Translations under genes and position numbers: made by a program
Assembly (NCBI RefSeq): GCF_018224015.1
Contig: NZ_JAGPOT010000025.1
Span: 1-64,000, forward strand
Direction of reading: 5' to 3'
Origin: Pseudarthrobacter albicanus
GTDB taxonomy: Bacteria; Actinomycetota; Actinomycetes; Actinomycetales; Micrococcaceae
Length of the DNA: 64,000 nucleotides
The notes under the pieces: generated by a model
The model's input: only the letters and a program-made list of their open reading frames with translations
What the model was told of the DNA's origin: nothing
Databases searched by the model: none
Shown: positions 33,083 to 41,315 of the stretch, piece by piece
Layout: every line of letters starts with the position of its first letter
Numbering within the stretch: position 1 is the stretch's first letter

Positions 33083-33574
33083 ATGACGCCCGGAGAACGG
33101 CTGCGGCAACTTGCCAATGTGCTTAATGGCTCGACCCTCCTGGGGCTTCTGCTGGCCGCCGCCGCCCGCACCACTGTCAGCAACGGGCCCCGCGGGCTGC
33201 TGATTGCCGCCGGCTACCGCTGGCGGCTCCCCTTCGCCGGGGCATTCACGGTCGGCAACGTGGTGCTGTTCCGCGCCGGCCCGGCGGAGGCCCTGTCCAA
33301 CGCCGCGCTGCTGGGGCACGAGGGACGCCACAGCACCCAGTATGCCTGGTGCCTCGGGCTGCCGTTCCTGCCGCTGTACTTCCTGGCGGCGGGGTGGTCC
33401 CTCTGGCGGACCGGCAATCCGGGGACGGGGAACTTCTTCGAGCTCCAGGCCGGGCTGCAGGCCGGCGGCTACCCGGACGGTAGTGGGCACAGAAAAGTGG
33501 GCGGCAAGCTTGGCGGCAGCCCTGACGGCAGTCCTGGCCCGGGCCGCGCGGACCCTGAGCGGAATGAGGCATGA
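33083..33574 (+). CDS. conserved hypothetical protein with HExxH motif
   Basis: 163 aa. A hydrophobic stretch (about residues 16-30) comes first, then GYRWRLPFAGAFTVGN, then LLGHEGRHSTQYAWCLG with a zinc-protease-like HExxH (HEGRH, about 79-83). A membrane-prone LPFLPLYFLAAGWSLW follows, then NFFELQAGLQAGGY, whose Glu could be a third ligand. The Gly/Pro/Asp-rich tail looks disordered. Similar small HExxH proteins occur in actinobacteria without a known function. The ATG is preceded by TACTAT (33071-33076) at 6 nt and no SD, so it is probably leaderless. The next gene starts 1 nt after its stop. Confidence 0.75.
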   Translation: MTPGERLRQLANVLNGSTLLGLLLAAAARTTVSNGPRGLLIAAGYRWRLPFAGAFTVGNVVLFRAGPAEALSNAALLGHEGRHSTQYAWCLGLPFLPLYFLAAGWSLWRTGNPGTGNFFELQAGLQAGGYPDGSGHRKVGGKLGGSPDGSPGPGRADPERNEA

Positions 33575-33575
33575 C

Positions 33576-34214
33576 ATGACGGAGAGCCCCAGGACCATTG
33601 CGGTCACCGGATCCGGCAGCGCGGAAGCCGCACCCGACCTGCTGACCCTGTCCATCGGCGTCGAGTGCCGCCGCCAGGATGTCGGCACGGCCTACGGAGA
33701 CGCCGGAAAGGTCTCGACCGCGATCACCGCGGTGCTCCGGGACCACGGCGTCGGCAGGCCGGACATCACCACCTCGGGCCTCAACGTCCGCGCCGAGGTC
33801 AACTGGCAGGAAGGCCGGGGGCAGACGGTCTCCGGGTACCTCGCCTCCAGCATGCTCAGTGTCCGGATCCGCGAACTGGCCGGTTCCTCGGAGGTCATCG
33901 CGGCAGCCGTGGCGGCCGGCGGCAACGACGTCCGGCTCAACGGCCTGGAGCTCGGTTTCGCGGATCCGTCGGCCGTCACGGCCCGGGCCCGGGAAGCCGC
34001 GTGGCAGGACGCCCTCACGGCCGCGCAGCACTTCGCTTCCCTGTCCGGGGCCGGGCTCGGGAAGGTCCTCTCCATCACCCGGCAGTCCGGCTTCCAGGCG
34101 CCCATCCCCCTGGCGAAGATGGAGCGCGCCGTCGCGGCGGACGCGCTCACCGTCGAAGCCGGCGAGTCCAGCGTCAGCGAGACGGTCAGCGTCGTCTGGG
34201 AACTGATCGCCTGA
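33576..34214 (+). CDS. SIMPL domain-containing protein (DUF541)
   Basis: 212 aa of the SIMPL/DUF541 family (periplasmic or cytoplasmic beta-rich proteins of unclear role, named after a mouse kinase partner). The family opening TIAVTGSGSAEAAPDLLTLSIGVE and the central DITTSGLNVRAEVNW and VSGYLASSMLSVRIREL are clear. No signal peptide is present. The ATG at 33576 has GAGG 5-6 nt upstream; the in-frame ATG at 33564 is less well placed. It is probably cotranscribed with the preceding HExxH gene. Confidence 0.88.
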   Translation: MTESPRTIAVTGSGSAEAAPDLLTLSIGVECRRQDVGTAYGDAGKVSTAITAVLRDHGVGRPDITTSGLNVRAEVNWQEGRGQTVSGYLASSMLSVRIRELAGSSEVIAAAVAAGGNDVRLNGLELGFADPSAVTARAREAAWQDALTAAQHFASLSGAGLGKVLSITRQSGFQAPIPLAKMERAVAADALTVEAGESSVSETVSVVWELIA

Positions 34215-34283
34215 ACTGCCCGCAGAGGCATGCGGAGGGCGTGCCGAGGGGCGCTGCCTTCCGGTTGCCACCTTGACTTAAAC

Positions 34284-34299
34284 TCGAACATACCTTCGA
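34284..34299 (+). promoter_or_regulatory. SOS box (LexA site) and promoter of the radical SAM gene
   Basis: TCGAACATACCTTCGA matches the actinobacterial LexA consensus TCGAAC-N4-GTTCGA except for one base. It overlaps a promoter with TTGACT (34273-34278) and TCGAAT (34296-34301) at 17-bp spacing; the start codon then falls 6 nt after the -10. Confidence 0.75.
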
Positions 34300-34307
34300 A
34301 TTGAGCA

Positions 34308-35504
34308 ATGAGATGGGACGCACAAGCACTCACCGCTTCTGGAGATACCGCCCCTGGAGATACTGCTCCCGGAAATACCGTCCCTGGTGACAGCCGTGGC
34401 GGGAGTATTCCTGACGATGGACATGGCGGCACCGGATCCCCGGCCGCGCGCGCCACCGATGCGCTGCTCCCGCTGGTGGGGCTGGTCCGTTCAGTCTCCA
34501 CCCCGGAGTTTGCCGGCATCACCTTCCACGAGGTCACCGCCAAATCGGTGCTCAACAAGGTGGTGGCCGGTTCACGGATGCCGTTCGAATGGACCATCAA
34601 CCCGTACCGCGGCTGCAGCCACGCCTGCGTCTACTGCTTCGCCCGCAAGAGCCACACCTACCTGGACTTCGACGCCGGCCTGGACTTCGACAGCCAGGTC
34701 GTGGTCAAGATCAACGCCGCCGAGGTCCTGCGCCGGGAACTCGCCAAACCGTCCTGGGGCCGCCAGCATGTGGCCCTCGGCACCAACACGGACCCGTACC
34801 AGCGGGCCGAGGGCCGCTACCGGCTGATGCCGGGCATCATCGGCGCCCTCGCCGATTCCGGCACTCCCCTGTCCATCCTGACCAAGGGCACGCTGCTGGC
34901 CCGGGACATTCCGCTCCTGAAGCACGCCGCGGCCCAGGTTCCGGTGGGCGTGGGCATCTCGCTGGCCATGACCGACGAACGGCTCTCCGAGGCCGTCGAG
35001 CCCGGAACCCCCGGTCCGCGGGCGCGGCTGAAACTGATCACCCGGCTCCGGGAGGCAGGACTGCCCTGCGGCGTCATGGCGATGCCCATCCTGCCCTGGC
35101 TTTCGGACAGCGACGAAGCGCTGGACTCCCTGTTCGGATCCCTGGCGGCTGCCGGGGCCACCGGCGTCACGGCAGGGGCGCTGTACCTGAAACCGGGCAC
35201 CCGGGAATGGTTCATGCAGTGGATCGCCAAGGAATATCCGCAACTCGTCGGCCGGTACCGGAGCCTATATGGCACCGGATCCTACGCCTCCAAGGAATAC
35301 CGGGCCTGGCTGGCCGGACGCGTCCGGCACTTCAAGGGACTCCATGGCTTCTCCGGCTCCCAGGGGTTCAGCCACCGCGACCCCAACGACGATCCGCGGG
35401 AGGAGGAGGCCCGGTATCCTGCCGGCAGCATCCCGGACAAGGCCGCCGGAACACTCCGGCACGGAGGCGTGCAGGCCGACGCCGCGCAGCCCACGCTGTT
35501 CTGA
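34308..35504 (+). CDS. Rv2578c-family radical SAM protein (spore photoproduct lyase-like)
   Basis: 398 aa. The SAM/[4Fe-4S] motif is GCSHACVYCFARKSH (CxxxCxxC, about residues 100-114), in the distinctive context INPYRGCSH and the following HVALGTNTDPYQ and LTKGTLLARD. The N-terminus MRWDAQ is the family's usual start. An insert of TAPGD/TVPGD-type repeats (about 9-32) is low-complexity. The reaction is unknown; relatives include DNA photoproduct lyases. An SOS box overlaps its promoter, and as I recall the M. tuberculosis homologue Rv2578c is also in the LexA regulon, which supports a DNA-damage role. Confidence 0.9.
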   Translation: MRWDAQALTASGDTAPGDTAPGNTVPGDSRGGSIPDDGHGGTGSPAARATDALLPLVGLVRSVSTPEFAGITFHEVTAKSVLNKVVAGSRMPFEWTINPYRGCSHACVYCFARKSHTYLDFDAGLDFDSQVVVKINAAEVLRRELAKPSWGRQHVALGTNTDPYQRAEGRYRLMPGIIGALADSGTPLSILTKGTLLARDIPLLKHAAAQVPVGVGISLAMTDERLSEAVEPGTPGPRARLKLITRLREAGLPCGVMAMPILPWLSDSDEALDSLFGSLAAAGATGVTAGALYLKPGTREWFMQWIAKEYPQLVGRYRSLYGTGSYASKEYRAWLAGRVRHFKGLHGFSGSQGFSHRDPNDDPREEEARYPAGSIPDKAAGTLRHGGVQADAAQPTLF

Positions 35505-35593
35505 CCGCGCTGTCCTGACCACGGCAACCGCCCTGCCCCCGTGGCTGCACCGCGCTGTCCTGACCAGGGCAACCGCCATGCCCCCGTGGCGGC
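35504..35593. repeat. 45-bp direct repeat between the radical SAM gene and pntB
   Basis: Two adjacent units, 35504-35548 and 35549-35593, differ at only a few positions. Each contains CGCGCTGTCCTGACCA and the arms CCACGG/CCGTGG or a variant, so each could fold as a hairpin. It lies between convergent genes and may act as a bidirectional terminator. Confidence 0.75.
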
Positions 35594-35595
35594 CT

Positions 35596-36969
35596 TCAGA
35601 GGGCCTTGACGGCGCCGAGCACTTTGGCCAGCGAGTCCTTCGCGTCCCCGAACAGCAGCGTTGTTTTCGGGTCGTGCAGGAGCTCGTTCTCGATGCCTGC
35701 GAAGCCGGGGCGCATCGAGCGCTTCAGGAACACCACCTGCTGGGCCTGCACCACCTCCAGGATCGGCATGCCGAAAATCGGCGATCCGGGAGAGGACTTC
35801 GCCGCCGGATTCACCACGTCGTTGGCGCCCACCACGAGTGCGATGTCGGTGTTGGCGAACTCCGGATTGACCTCATCCAGTTCCCGCAGCGACTCATAGG
35901 GCACATTGGCTTCTGCGAGCAGCACGTTCATGTGGCCCGGCATCCGTCCCGCCACCGGGTGGATCGCGAAGACCACCTCCACGCCGCGCGCCGCGAGGGC
36001 CGTGGCGAGCTCAGCCACGGTGTGCTGTCCCTGCGCCACAGCCAGCCCGTAGCCGGGGACGATCACCACCCGCTGGGCGTAGCCGAGCTGGACGGCGACG
36101 TCCTCCGGCGAGGAGGAGCGCACCGGCCGGCCGCTCTGGATGGTCGAACCCGCCGTCGAGCCGCCGCGGAACGCCCCGAACATGATCCCGGCCACTCCGC
36201 GTCCCATCGCGGAGGCCATCACCTTGGTGAGGATGGTTCCGCTCGCCCCGACGAGCGTCCCGGCGACGAGCAGCAGCACGTTGCCCAGCACCACCCCGGA
36301 CGCCGCAACAGCGAGACCGGTGAAGGCGTTGAGCAGCGAAATCACGATCGGCACATCTGCTCCCCCGACCGGCAGCACCAGCAGCAGGCCGGCCGCGAGC
36401 CCCAGCACCAGAAGGGCGAGCGCCCAGCCGGCGGAACCGCTGAAAACGACGAGGATGCCGGATGCGACGGCGCCGAGCAGCACCACCGCCATCACCCACG
36501 GCATGCCGGGAAAGAGCAGGGGGCGGGTGCCGATCAGCTCCTGCAGCTTCCCCACCGTCACCGCGGAACCGGCAAACGAGACCGCACCGACCAGCATCGT
36601 GAAGACGACCGCCAGGCGCACCCACGGGTCCTCGCTGTGGCCCAGTTCGAGCACGGCGACCAGCGCGGCAGCCCCGCCTCCGACCCCGTTGAACAGGGCG
36701 ACCAACTGGGGCATCTGGGTCATCTGCACGCGCCGGGCCACCGGGACGGCGACGGCCGAGCCGGCGGCTATGGCGGCCAGGATAAGCGGAATGTTGTCCA
36801 GCTTCGCGGCGAGGAACACCGTGACCACGGCCACGAGTGCGCCCGCGGCCCCGATGGCGTTGCCGCGGCGTGCCGTCCGCGGTGAGCTGAGGCCCTTCAA
36901 GGCCAGAATGAAGCAGACGGCAGCCACGAGGTAGAGCAGGGCCGTCCATCCGGGCCCGAGGATGCTCAC
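35596..36969 (-). CDS. pntB: NAD(P) transhydrogenase subunit beta
   Basis: Membrane and NADP(H)-binding subunit of the proton-translocating transhydrogenase; 457 aa. About nine hydrophobic segments fill residues 5-265. Domain III follows, with VIVPGYGLAVAQGQHTVAEL (NADP loop), HPVAGRMPGHMNVLLAEANVPY, and VVGANDVVNPAA. The GTG start overlaps the pntA2 stop (GTGA). Its 3' end faces the radical SAM gene across the 45-bp repeats. Confidence 0.96.
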   Translation of the reverse strand: MSILGPGWTALLYLVAAVCFILALKGLSSPRTARRGNAIGAAGALVAVVTVFLAAKLDNIPLILAAIAAGSAVAVPVARRVQMTQMPQLVALFNGVGGGAAALVAVLELGHSEDPWVRLAVVFTMLVGAVSFAGSAVTVGKLQELIGTRPLLFPGMPWVMAVVLLGAVASGILVVFSGSAGWALALLVLGLAAGLLLVLPVGGADVPIVISLLNAFTGLAVAASGVVLGNVLLLVAGTLVGASGTILTKVMASAMGRGVAGIMFGAFRGGSTAGSTIQSGRPVRSSSPEDVAVQLGYAQRVVIVPGYGLAVAQGQHTVAELATALAARGVEVVFAIHPVAGRMPGHMNVLLAEANVPYESLRELDEVNPEFANTDIALVVGANDVVNPAAKSSPGSPIFGMPILEVVQAQQVVFLKRSMRPGFAGIENELLHDPKTTLLFGDAKDSLAKVLGAVKAL

Positions 36970-37337
36970 TTGCCCGCGCCCCTGCCAGCACCCTTGACCG
37001 CGCCGTCGACCCTGTCGCCGACCGCGGCGCCGGAGCGGGGGCGGCCAGGCGTCCGGGCATTCTTCCGGCCGCCGAACATCTCCAGCATCCGGTCGGTGAC
37101 CACGAATCCGCCAACCAGGTTCGCCGTCGCCAGGACCACGGCGAGGAGGGCGATCGTCAGCAGCCAGGGATCGCCTGCCTGCCCCGCCACGATGATCGCG
37201 CCGACTAGGATGATGCCGTGGATGGCGTTGGCGCCGGACATGAGCGGGGTGTGCAGCTTGCTGGTGACCTTGGAGACCACTTCGAAGCCTACGAAGACGG
37301 CGAGCACCACGACCGTCAGCAGCGTGACCGGATCCAT
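36966..37337 (-). CDS. pntA2: NAD(P) transhydrogenase subunit alpha, part 2 (membrane)
   Basis: 123 aa with three hydrophobic segments (about 1-20, 33-52 and 58-80), corresponding to the C-terminal membrane part of E. coli PntA; the marks HTPLMSGANAIHGI and VGGFVVTDRMLEMF are typical. A charged tail of about 35 residues (KNARTPGRPRSG onward) extends beyond the usual end. The ATG overlaps the pntA1 stop (TGATG). Confidence 0.94.
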   Translation of the reverse strand: MDPVTLLTVVVLAVFVGFEVVSKVTSKLHTPLMSGANAIHGIILVGAIIVAGQAGDPWLLTIALLAVVLATANLVGGFVVTDRMLEMFGGRKNARTPGRPRSGAAVGDRVDGAVKGAGRGAGK

Positions 37338-38506
37338 CAGGGCTGTCCCTCCTTCGGTGGCGCCAAGTTCAATGCCGCCAAGGCGGACGCGGTGGCCGCG
37401 TGCTGCACGGAGCCGGCGCGGGTCAGGCAGGCGCCGGCGACAACCTCGTCGTCGAAATCAGGCCTGACCTGGCCGTCGGCGGTCATCAGGGCGAGCAGGT
37501 TGCTGACGTTCTTGGCGAACAGCCGCGACGCGTCCGAGGGCATCGCGGAGGGCGCATCCTGCAGTCCGACCAGGGTCACGCAGCCGCCCACGACGGGCAC
37601 CTGGACGTCCCGGCCGGCGATGACGCCTTCGACGTTGCCGCCGGATTCGGCGGCGAGGTCGACGACGACGGAACCGGCCCGCATGCCGGTCACCATGTCC
37701 ATCGTGACGAGCAAGGGGGCGGCCCGGCCGGGAATGGCCGCCGTGGTGATGAGGACATCCGCGGCCGCGACATGCGGGGCCAGGAGGCCGCGCTGGCGCG
37801 CGGCCCGGTCCTCGCCGAGTTCGCGGGCATAGCCTCCGGTCCCCTCCGCCGGGGTGTCGAGGTCCAGGTTGATGAACGTGGCGCCCATGGAGGCGACTTC
37901 GTCGGCGGAGGCCGCCCGGATGTCATTGGCCGATACCCGGGCACCGAGGCGCTTCGCGGTGCCGATCGCCTGCAGCCCGGCGACGCCGGCCCCCAGGACC
38001 AGCACCCGGGCGGGCGGGACCGTCCCGGCGGCGGTCATATAGAGCGGGAAGAACCGGGGATAGCGTACGGCTGCCTCCAGCACCGCGCGGTAGCCGGCGA
38101 CGAGGGCCTGGGAACTGAGCGCGTCCATGGATTGGGCACGGGAGATCCGCGGGACCAGTTCGAGCGCGAAGGAGGTGATGCGGGCCGCGGCAAGGGCCCG
38201 GACGGTCGGCAGTTCCGACGCCGGGGAGGCGAACCCGATGGTGATGGTGCCCTGCTGCAGCGTGGCCGCGAAGTCCGGGGTCAGCGGCCGGACGTGCAGG
38301 AGGACGTCCAACGATTCGAGCGGGAGTTCGGCGATGGTTGTGGCGCCTGCTTCCTTGAAGGCCGCGTCGGGGTAGCCGGATTCCATCCCCGCCCCGCTCT
38401 CCACCACGACGTCCAGGCCGAGGGCGGTCAGCTGCTGCACAGTCTCCGGAGTGGCCGCGACCCGGCGCTCCCCGGCACGCTGCTCCCGCCTGACACCAAC
38501 CTGCAC
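37337..38506 (-). CDS. pntA1: NAD(P) transhydrogenase subunit alpha, part 1 (NAD-binding)
   Basis: 389 aa; soluble domain I, which binds NAD(H) and passes hydride to NADP in PntB. N-terminus VGVRREQRAGERRVAATPE, RQ-loop region ALELVPRISRAQSMDALSSQ, and Rossmann motif LVLGAGVAGLQAIGTAKRLG. The GTG at 38506 is chosen because GGAGGAG lies 6 nt upstream; an in-frame start at 38629 would add 41 unlike residues. The split alpha subunit is the common actinobacterial arrangement. Confidence 0.95.
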   Translation of the reverse strand: MQVGVRREQRAGERRVAATPETVQQLTALGLDVVVESGAGMESGYPDAAFKEAGATTIAELPLESLDVLLHVRPLTPDFAATLQQGTITIGFASPASELPTVRALAAARITSFALELVPRISRAQSMDALSSQALVAGYRAVLEAAVRYPRFFPLYMTAAGTVPPARVLVLGAGVAGLQAIGTAKRLGARVSANDIRAASADEVASMGATFINLDLDTPAEGTGGYARELGEDRAARQRGLLAPHVAAADVLITTAAIPGRAAPLLVTMDMVTGMRAGSVVVDLAAESGGNVEGVIAGRDVQVPVVGGCVTLVGLQDAPSAMPSDASRLFAKNVSNLLALMTADGQVRPDFDDEVVAGACLTRAGSVQHAATASALAALNLAPPKEGQP

Positions 38507-38672
38507 GGACCACTCCTCCCGATCCGCTTCAGCGTAGCCACATGCCGGGCGGTTTGGCGAGAGGCAGGGGCACGGCGGGTGATCTGGCCTATGGGGACTG
38601 AGCCCTGTGCCACCGACGCGGGCCAGCACTGTGCCCGGGTGGAGTAGTGCCTCCTGCGTCAGGCCACCAGCG

Positions 38673-40541
38673 TCAGGCCACCAGCGGCGCGCTTAGCGGA
38701 GTGCGTTTTAGGATTTTGACCTTTGCGTGGTGCCGGAGTTCGTGCCGGTGGCGGGTCTGGTCGTGGAGGGTGCCGGGGAGCGGGATGCCGGCCATCGGGT
38801 CGCCGGTCATGGGGGTGCCGGGGAGCGGGGGCGCGGTGGAGGAGTAGGTGTGGCCGGTGGGGGTGGTGAGTTCGAGCGTGTGTCTCGGCCCGGGCCTGGG
38901 CCGGGCGGCCCAGCCGGGGATTTCCTTGGTGTGGTTGCAGGCTTCGCAGAGCCCGGAGCCGTTGGCGTGGCTGGTGGTGCCGCCGTCGTGCCACGGGATG
39001 ATGTGGTCCAGGTGCCGGATCGGGGCGTCGCAGTACGGGGTACGGCAGGTGTCGTCCCGGGCCGACAGGAAGCGCCGCAGCCCGGCCGGGAAGAGCCGGG
39101 CCCGGGAGTCCAGGGCCAGCAGGTCCCCGGTCCCGGGGGCGGTGTAGAGCCGCCGCAGCCAGATGGCGAACGCCGGCGGCGCCCCGGTGAGGCCGCCGGT
39201 GCCGTTGCTGCCGAGGCTGCCGCGCGCGCCGGAATCCGGAGCGCCGCCGGCCCCGCCGTAATCCGTTGTGCCGTCCGTTGCGCCGCCGCCGGTCCCGCTG
39301 CCGCCGCCGTCGGCCTTGACAGATGTGCCGGAGCCCGTTGCGCCGCGGGCTCCGGTTGCGCCGTCGGCGGGGGTGAGGAGGGTCCGGGCCCAGGCGGCGG
39401 GGACGATGCCGTAGCCGGGGAGCCGGGCCGGTTCGCTGTCGCCCTGGAACAGGGTCCGGTCGGTCATGACGAGCTGGATCTGGACCCCGGTGATCCCGCC
39501 GGGGGTCCCGGTGACCCGCTCCACCAGGCCATCGGCCATGAGCTGCCCGCGGGAGCGGGGGTCCCCGCCGGAGCGCAGGGCCCCGGCGTGCCCGCTCAGC
39601 GCCGTGTAGACCGCGACGCCCTCCCTGGCCGGGAGCAGCGCAGTCAGGTACGTCATGGTGTCCGGCGCCGGGCGGAGGCTGACGTGCCGGTCCGTGGCGG
39701 CGTGGGCGGCCCGGTCCGCGACCGGGCGCGGGTCCCTCCGGTACGCCGCGGCGCGGGCCGCGGCCGTGACCGCCCGGTCCCCGGCGCCGGCGAACGTGCC
39801 GGTGTCCGCGGCGAGCTCCCCGTCGACCGCGGCCCGGTCCGCGACCGGGCGCGGGTCCCTCCGGTACGCCGCGGCGCGGGCCGCGGCCGGGACCGCCCGG
39901 TCCCCGGCGCCGGCGAACGTGCCGGGGTCCGCGGCGAGCTCCCCGTCGACCGCGGCCCGGTCCGCGACCGGGCGCGGGTCCCTCCGGTACGCCGCGGCGC
40001 GGGCCGCGGCCGTGACCGCCCGGTCCCCGGCGCCGGCGAACGTGCCGGTGTCCGCGGCGAGCTCCCCGTCGACCGCGGCCCGGTCCGCGGCCGACAGGCA
40101 CGCCGTTTCCCGGACCAGCAGCGTGGCGCGCCATTCGTTCAGGTCCCCGGCGGCCAGCGCGGCCAGCGTCCGCGGCATCTCCGCCACCAGCGCCTTCGCC
40201 AGGCCCAGCAGCCGGCCCCAGCGGGACGGGGACTCCCGCCGGGCCAGGGCGATCTGCGCCCCCACGCCTTTTCCCAGCTCCGCCGCGGGCACCCCCGCGC
40301 AGGCCTGGGCGCGGCGCTCCAGGGCATCGAAGGCTACGGCGATCCGGGCCTGCGCCGCCGCCGCGGCGGACTTCACATCCTCCAGCTCCCGCAACTGGGC
40401 GACCAGCCCGGCACCATCCCCGCACGGCCGGACGGCAGCCAGGGAACCGGCCAGGGAGCCGATCAGGTTTCTGACCGCCATACCTTCCGATACCGCCGGA
40501 GCCGATTCCGGCTCCCTATTGCCGTTCATGAACCAAGTCAA
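38673..40541 (-). CDS. DUF222 / HNH endonuclease domain protein (13E12 family) with 41-residue repeats
   Basis: 622 aa. Residues 1-150 are DUF222-like helices. Residues about 150-280 hold three near-identical 41-residue repeats built on [20 protein letters not shown] and [22 protein letters not shown] Gly/Thr/Ser-rich linker lies near 395-450. The HNH nuclease is [19 protein letters not shown] followed by [14 protein letters not shown]. These multicopy actinobacterial proteins have no firm function. The start is a TTG at 40541 with GGAGG 7 nt upstream; the in-frame ATG at 40529 has no SD. It lies 111 nt after the NUDIX gene. Confidence 0.9.
   Translation of the reverse strand: MTWFMNGNREPESAPAVSEGMAVRNLIGSLAGSLAAVRPCGDGAGLVAQLRELEDVKSAAAAAQARIAVAFDALERRAQACAGVPAAELGKGVGAQIALARRESPSRWGRLLGLAKALVAEMPRTLAALAAGDLNEWRATLLVRETACLSAADRAAVDGELAADTGTFAGAGDRAVTAAARAAAYRRDPRPVADRAAVDGELAADPGTFAGAGDRAVPAAARAAAYRRDPRPVADRAAVDGELAADTGTFAGAGDRAVTAAARAAAYRRDPRPVADRAAHAATDRHVSLRPAPDTMTYLTALLPAREGVAVYTALSGHAGALRSGGDPRSRGQLMADGLVERVTGTPGGITGVQIQLVMTDRTLFQGDSEPARLPGYGIVPAAWARTLLTPADGATGARGATGSGTSVKADGGGSGTGGGATDGTTDYGGAGGAPDSGARGSLGSNGTGGLTGAPPAFAIWLRRLYTAPGTGDLLALDSRARLFPAGLRRFLSARDDTCRTPYCDAPIRHLDHIIPWHDGGTTSHANGSGLCEACNHTKEIPGWAARPRPGPRHTLELTTPTGHTYSSTAPPLPGTPMTGDPMAGIPLPGTLHDQTRHRHELRHHAKVKILKRTPLSAPLVA
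39708..40076 (-). repeat. three 123-bp tandem repeats inside the HNH gene
   Basis: Units begin at 39708, 39831 and 39954, with a short fourth start at 40077. Units 1 and 3 appear identical and unit 2 differs at two bases (T to G changes at equivalent positions). The period of 123 keeps the reading frame (41 codons). Confidence 0.92.
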
Positions 40542-40652
40542 TCAGGCACCTCCGACAGTAAGAGACCAATGTCACGATGGCGGAGAAAGAGGTCACGGGA
40601 ATCGACCGACAGGCCTTACTTAGCCAGGTTTAAGGGGCCGGAACCGGGCGGA

Positions 40653-41156
40653 TCATGTCGCCGGCGTGCCGTTGGGGACCGGAAACGCTCCCGGAACCGC
40701 ACCCGGGACGACACCCGATCCGCAGCGCGAAGCCTGGAGCGTGTCCAGGAGCGCCTCAACAATGGGGAAGTCTGCCGGGATCCAAGGCAGGCCCAGCACG
40801 TCCTCGCGGTCCGCCACGTCGATCCAGCGCAGCTCGTCGTGGTCCTGCAGGGGGTGCGGCTCGCCGTCGGCCAGTTCCGCAAACCACACGCGCATCGCGG
40901 CCCGCTCGTTGAGCGGCCAGCCGGAGGCGGACGACGCCGGCAGTTCCGCCCCGAGCCGGACGGTGACGCCCAGCTCCTCGAGCAGCTCGCGCTGGAGCGC
41001 CTGCTCCGGGGTCTCGCCGGACTCCACCTTGCCGCCGGGGAACTCCCACATGCCGGCAAACTGCGGCGGCGCCGTCCGCCGTGCAACGAGCAGCCGGGCC
41101 GGTTCCGCCAGGGAGTCCACTACTGCGCCGCCAACAACGTTAATGAGTCCAGTCAC
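40653..41156 (-). CDS. NUDIX hydrolase, MutT-like
   Basis: 167 aa. The Nudix box GKVESGETPEQALQRELLEE runs on into LGV and is complete (about residues 40-62). NVVGGAVVDS at the N-terminus and the Trp-rich FAGMWEFPGG fit MutT-type 8-oxo-dGTP or nucleotide pyrophosphohydrolases; the substrate is not certain. The start is a GTG at 41156, with TAGACT (41164-41169) 7 nt upstream and little SD, so it is likely leaderless. It diverges from the MFS gene. Confidence 0.9.
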   Translation of the reverse strand: MTGLINVVGGAVVDSLAEPARLLVARRTAPPQFAGMWEFPGGKVESGETPEQALQRELLEELGVTVRLGAELPASSASGWPLNERAAMRVWFAELADGEPHPLQDHDELRWIDVADREDVLGLPWIPADFPIVEALLDTLQASRCGSGVVPGAVPGAFPVPNGTPAT

Positions 41157-41315
41157 GCCCCCAAGTCTAGGACGGCGGTGCGGTGCGGGAGAATGGAGAG
41201 GGCCGCGGTCCCGAAATCCCGGGAATACCGCGCACCCTCGCGAAGTTGCACACATCATATTTAAGATGCCGAATCCTCCTGGCGGCTGCCCGGAAACTCC
41301 CCGAAAAGCGGACGA

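Noticed and set aside
39708-40076. Possible CRISPR array
   Set aside because: The repeats are directly adjacent 123-bp units within a reading frame, with no unique spacers and no cas genes.
38727-41264. 845-codon open frame opposite the HNH and NUDIX genes
   Set aside because: Its repeats are only the antisense translation of the 123-bp units; the sense frame has the HNH motif and a TTG start with a good SD.
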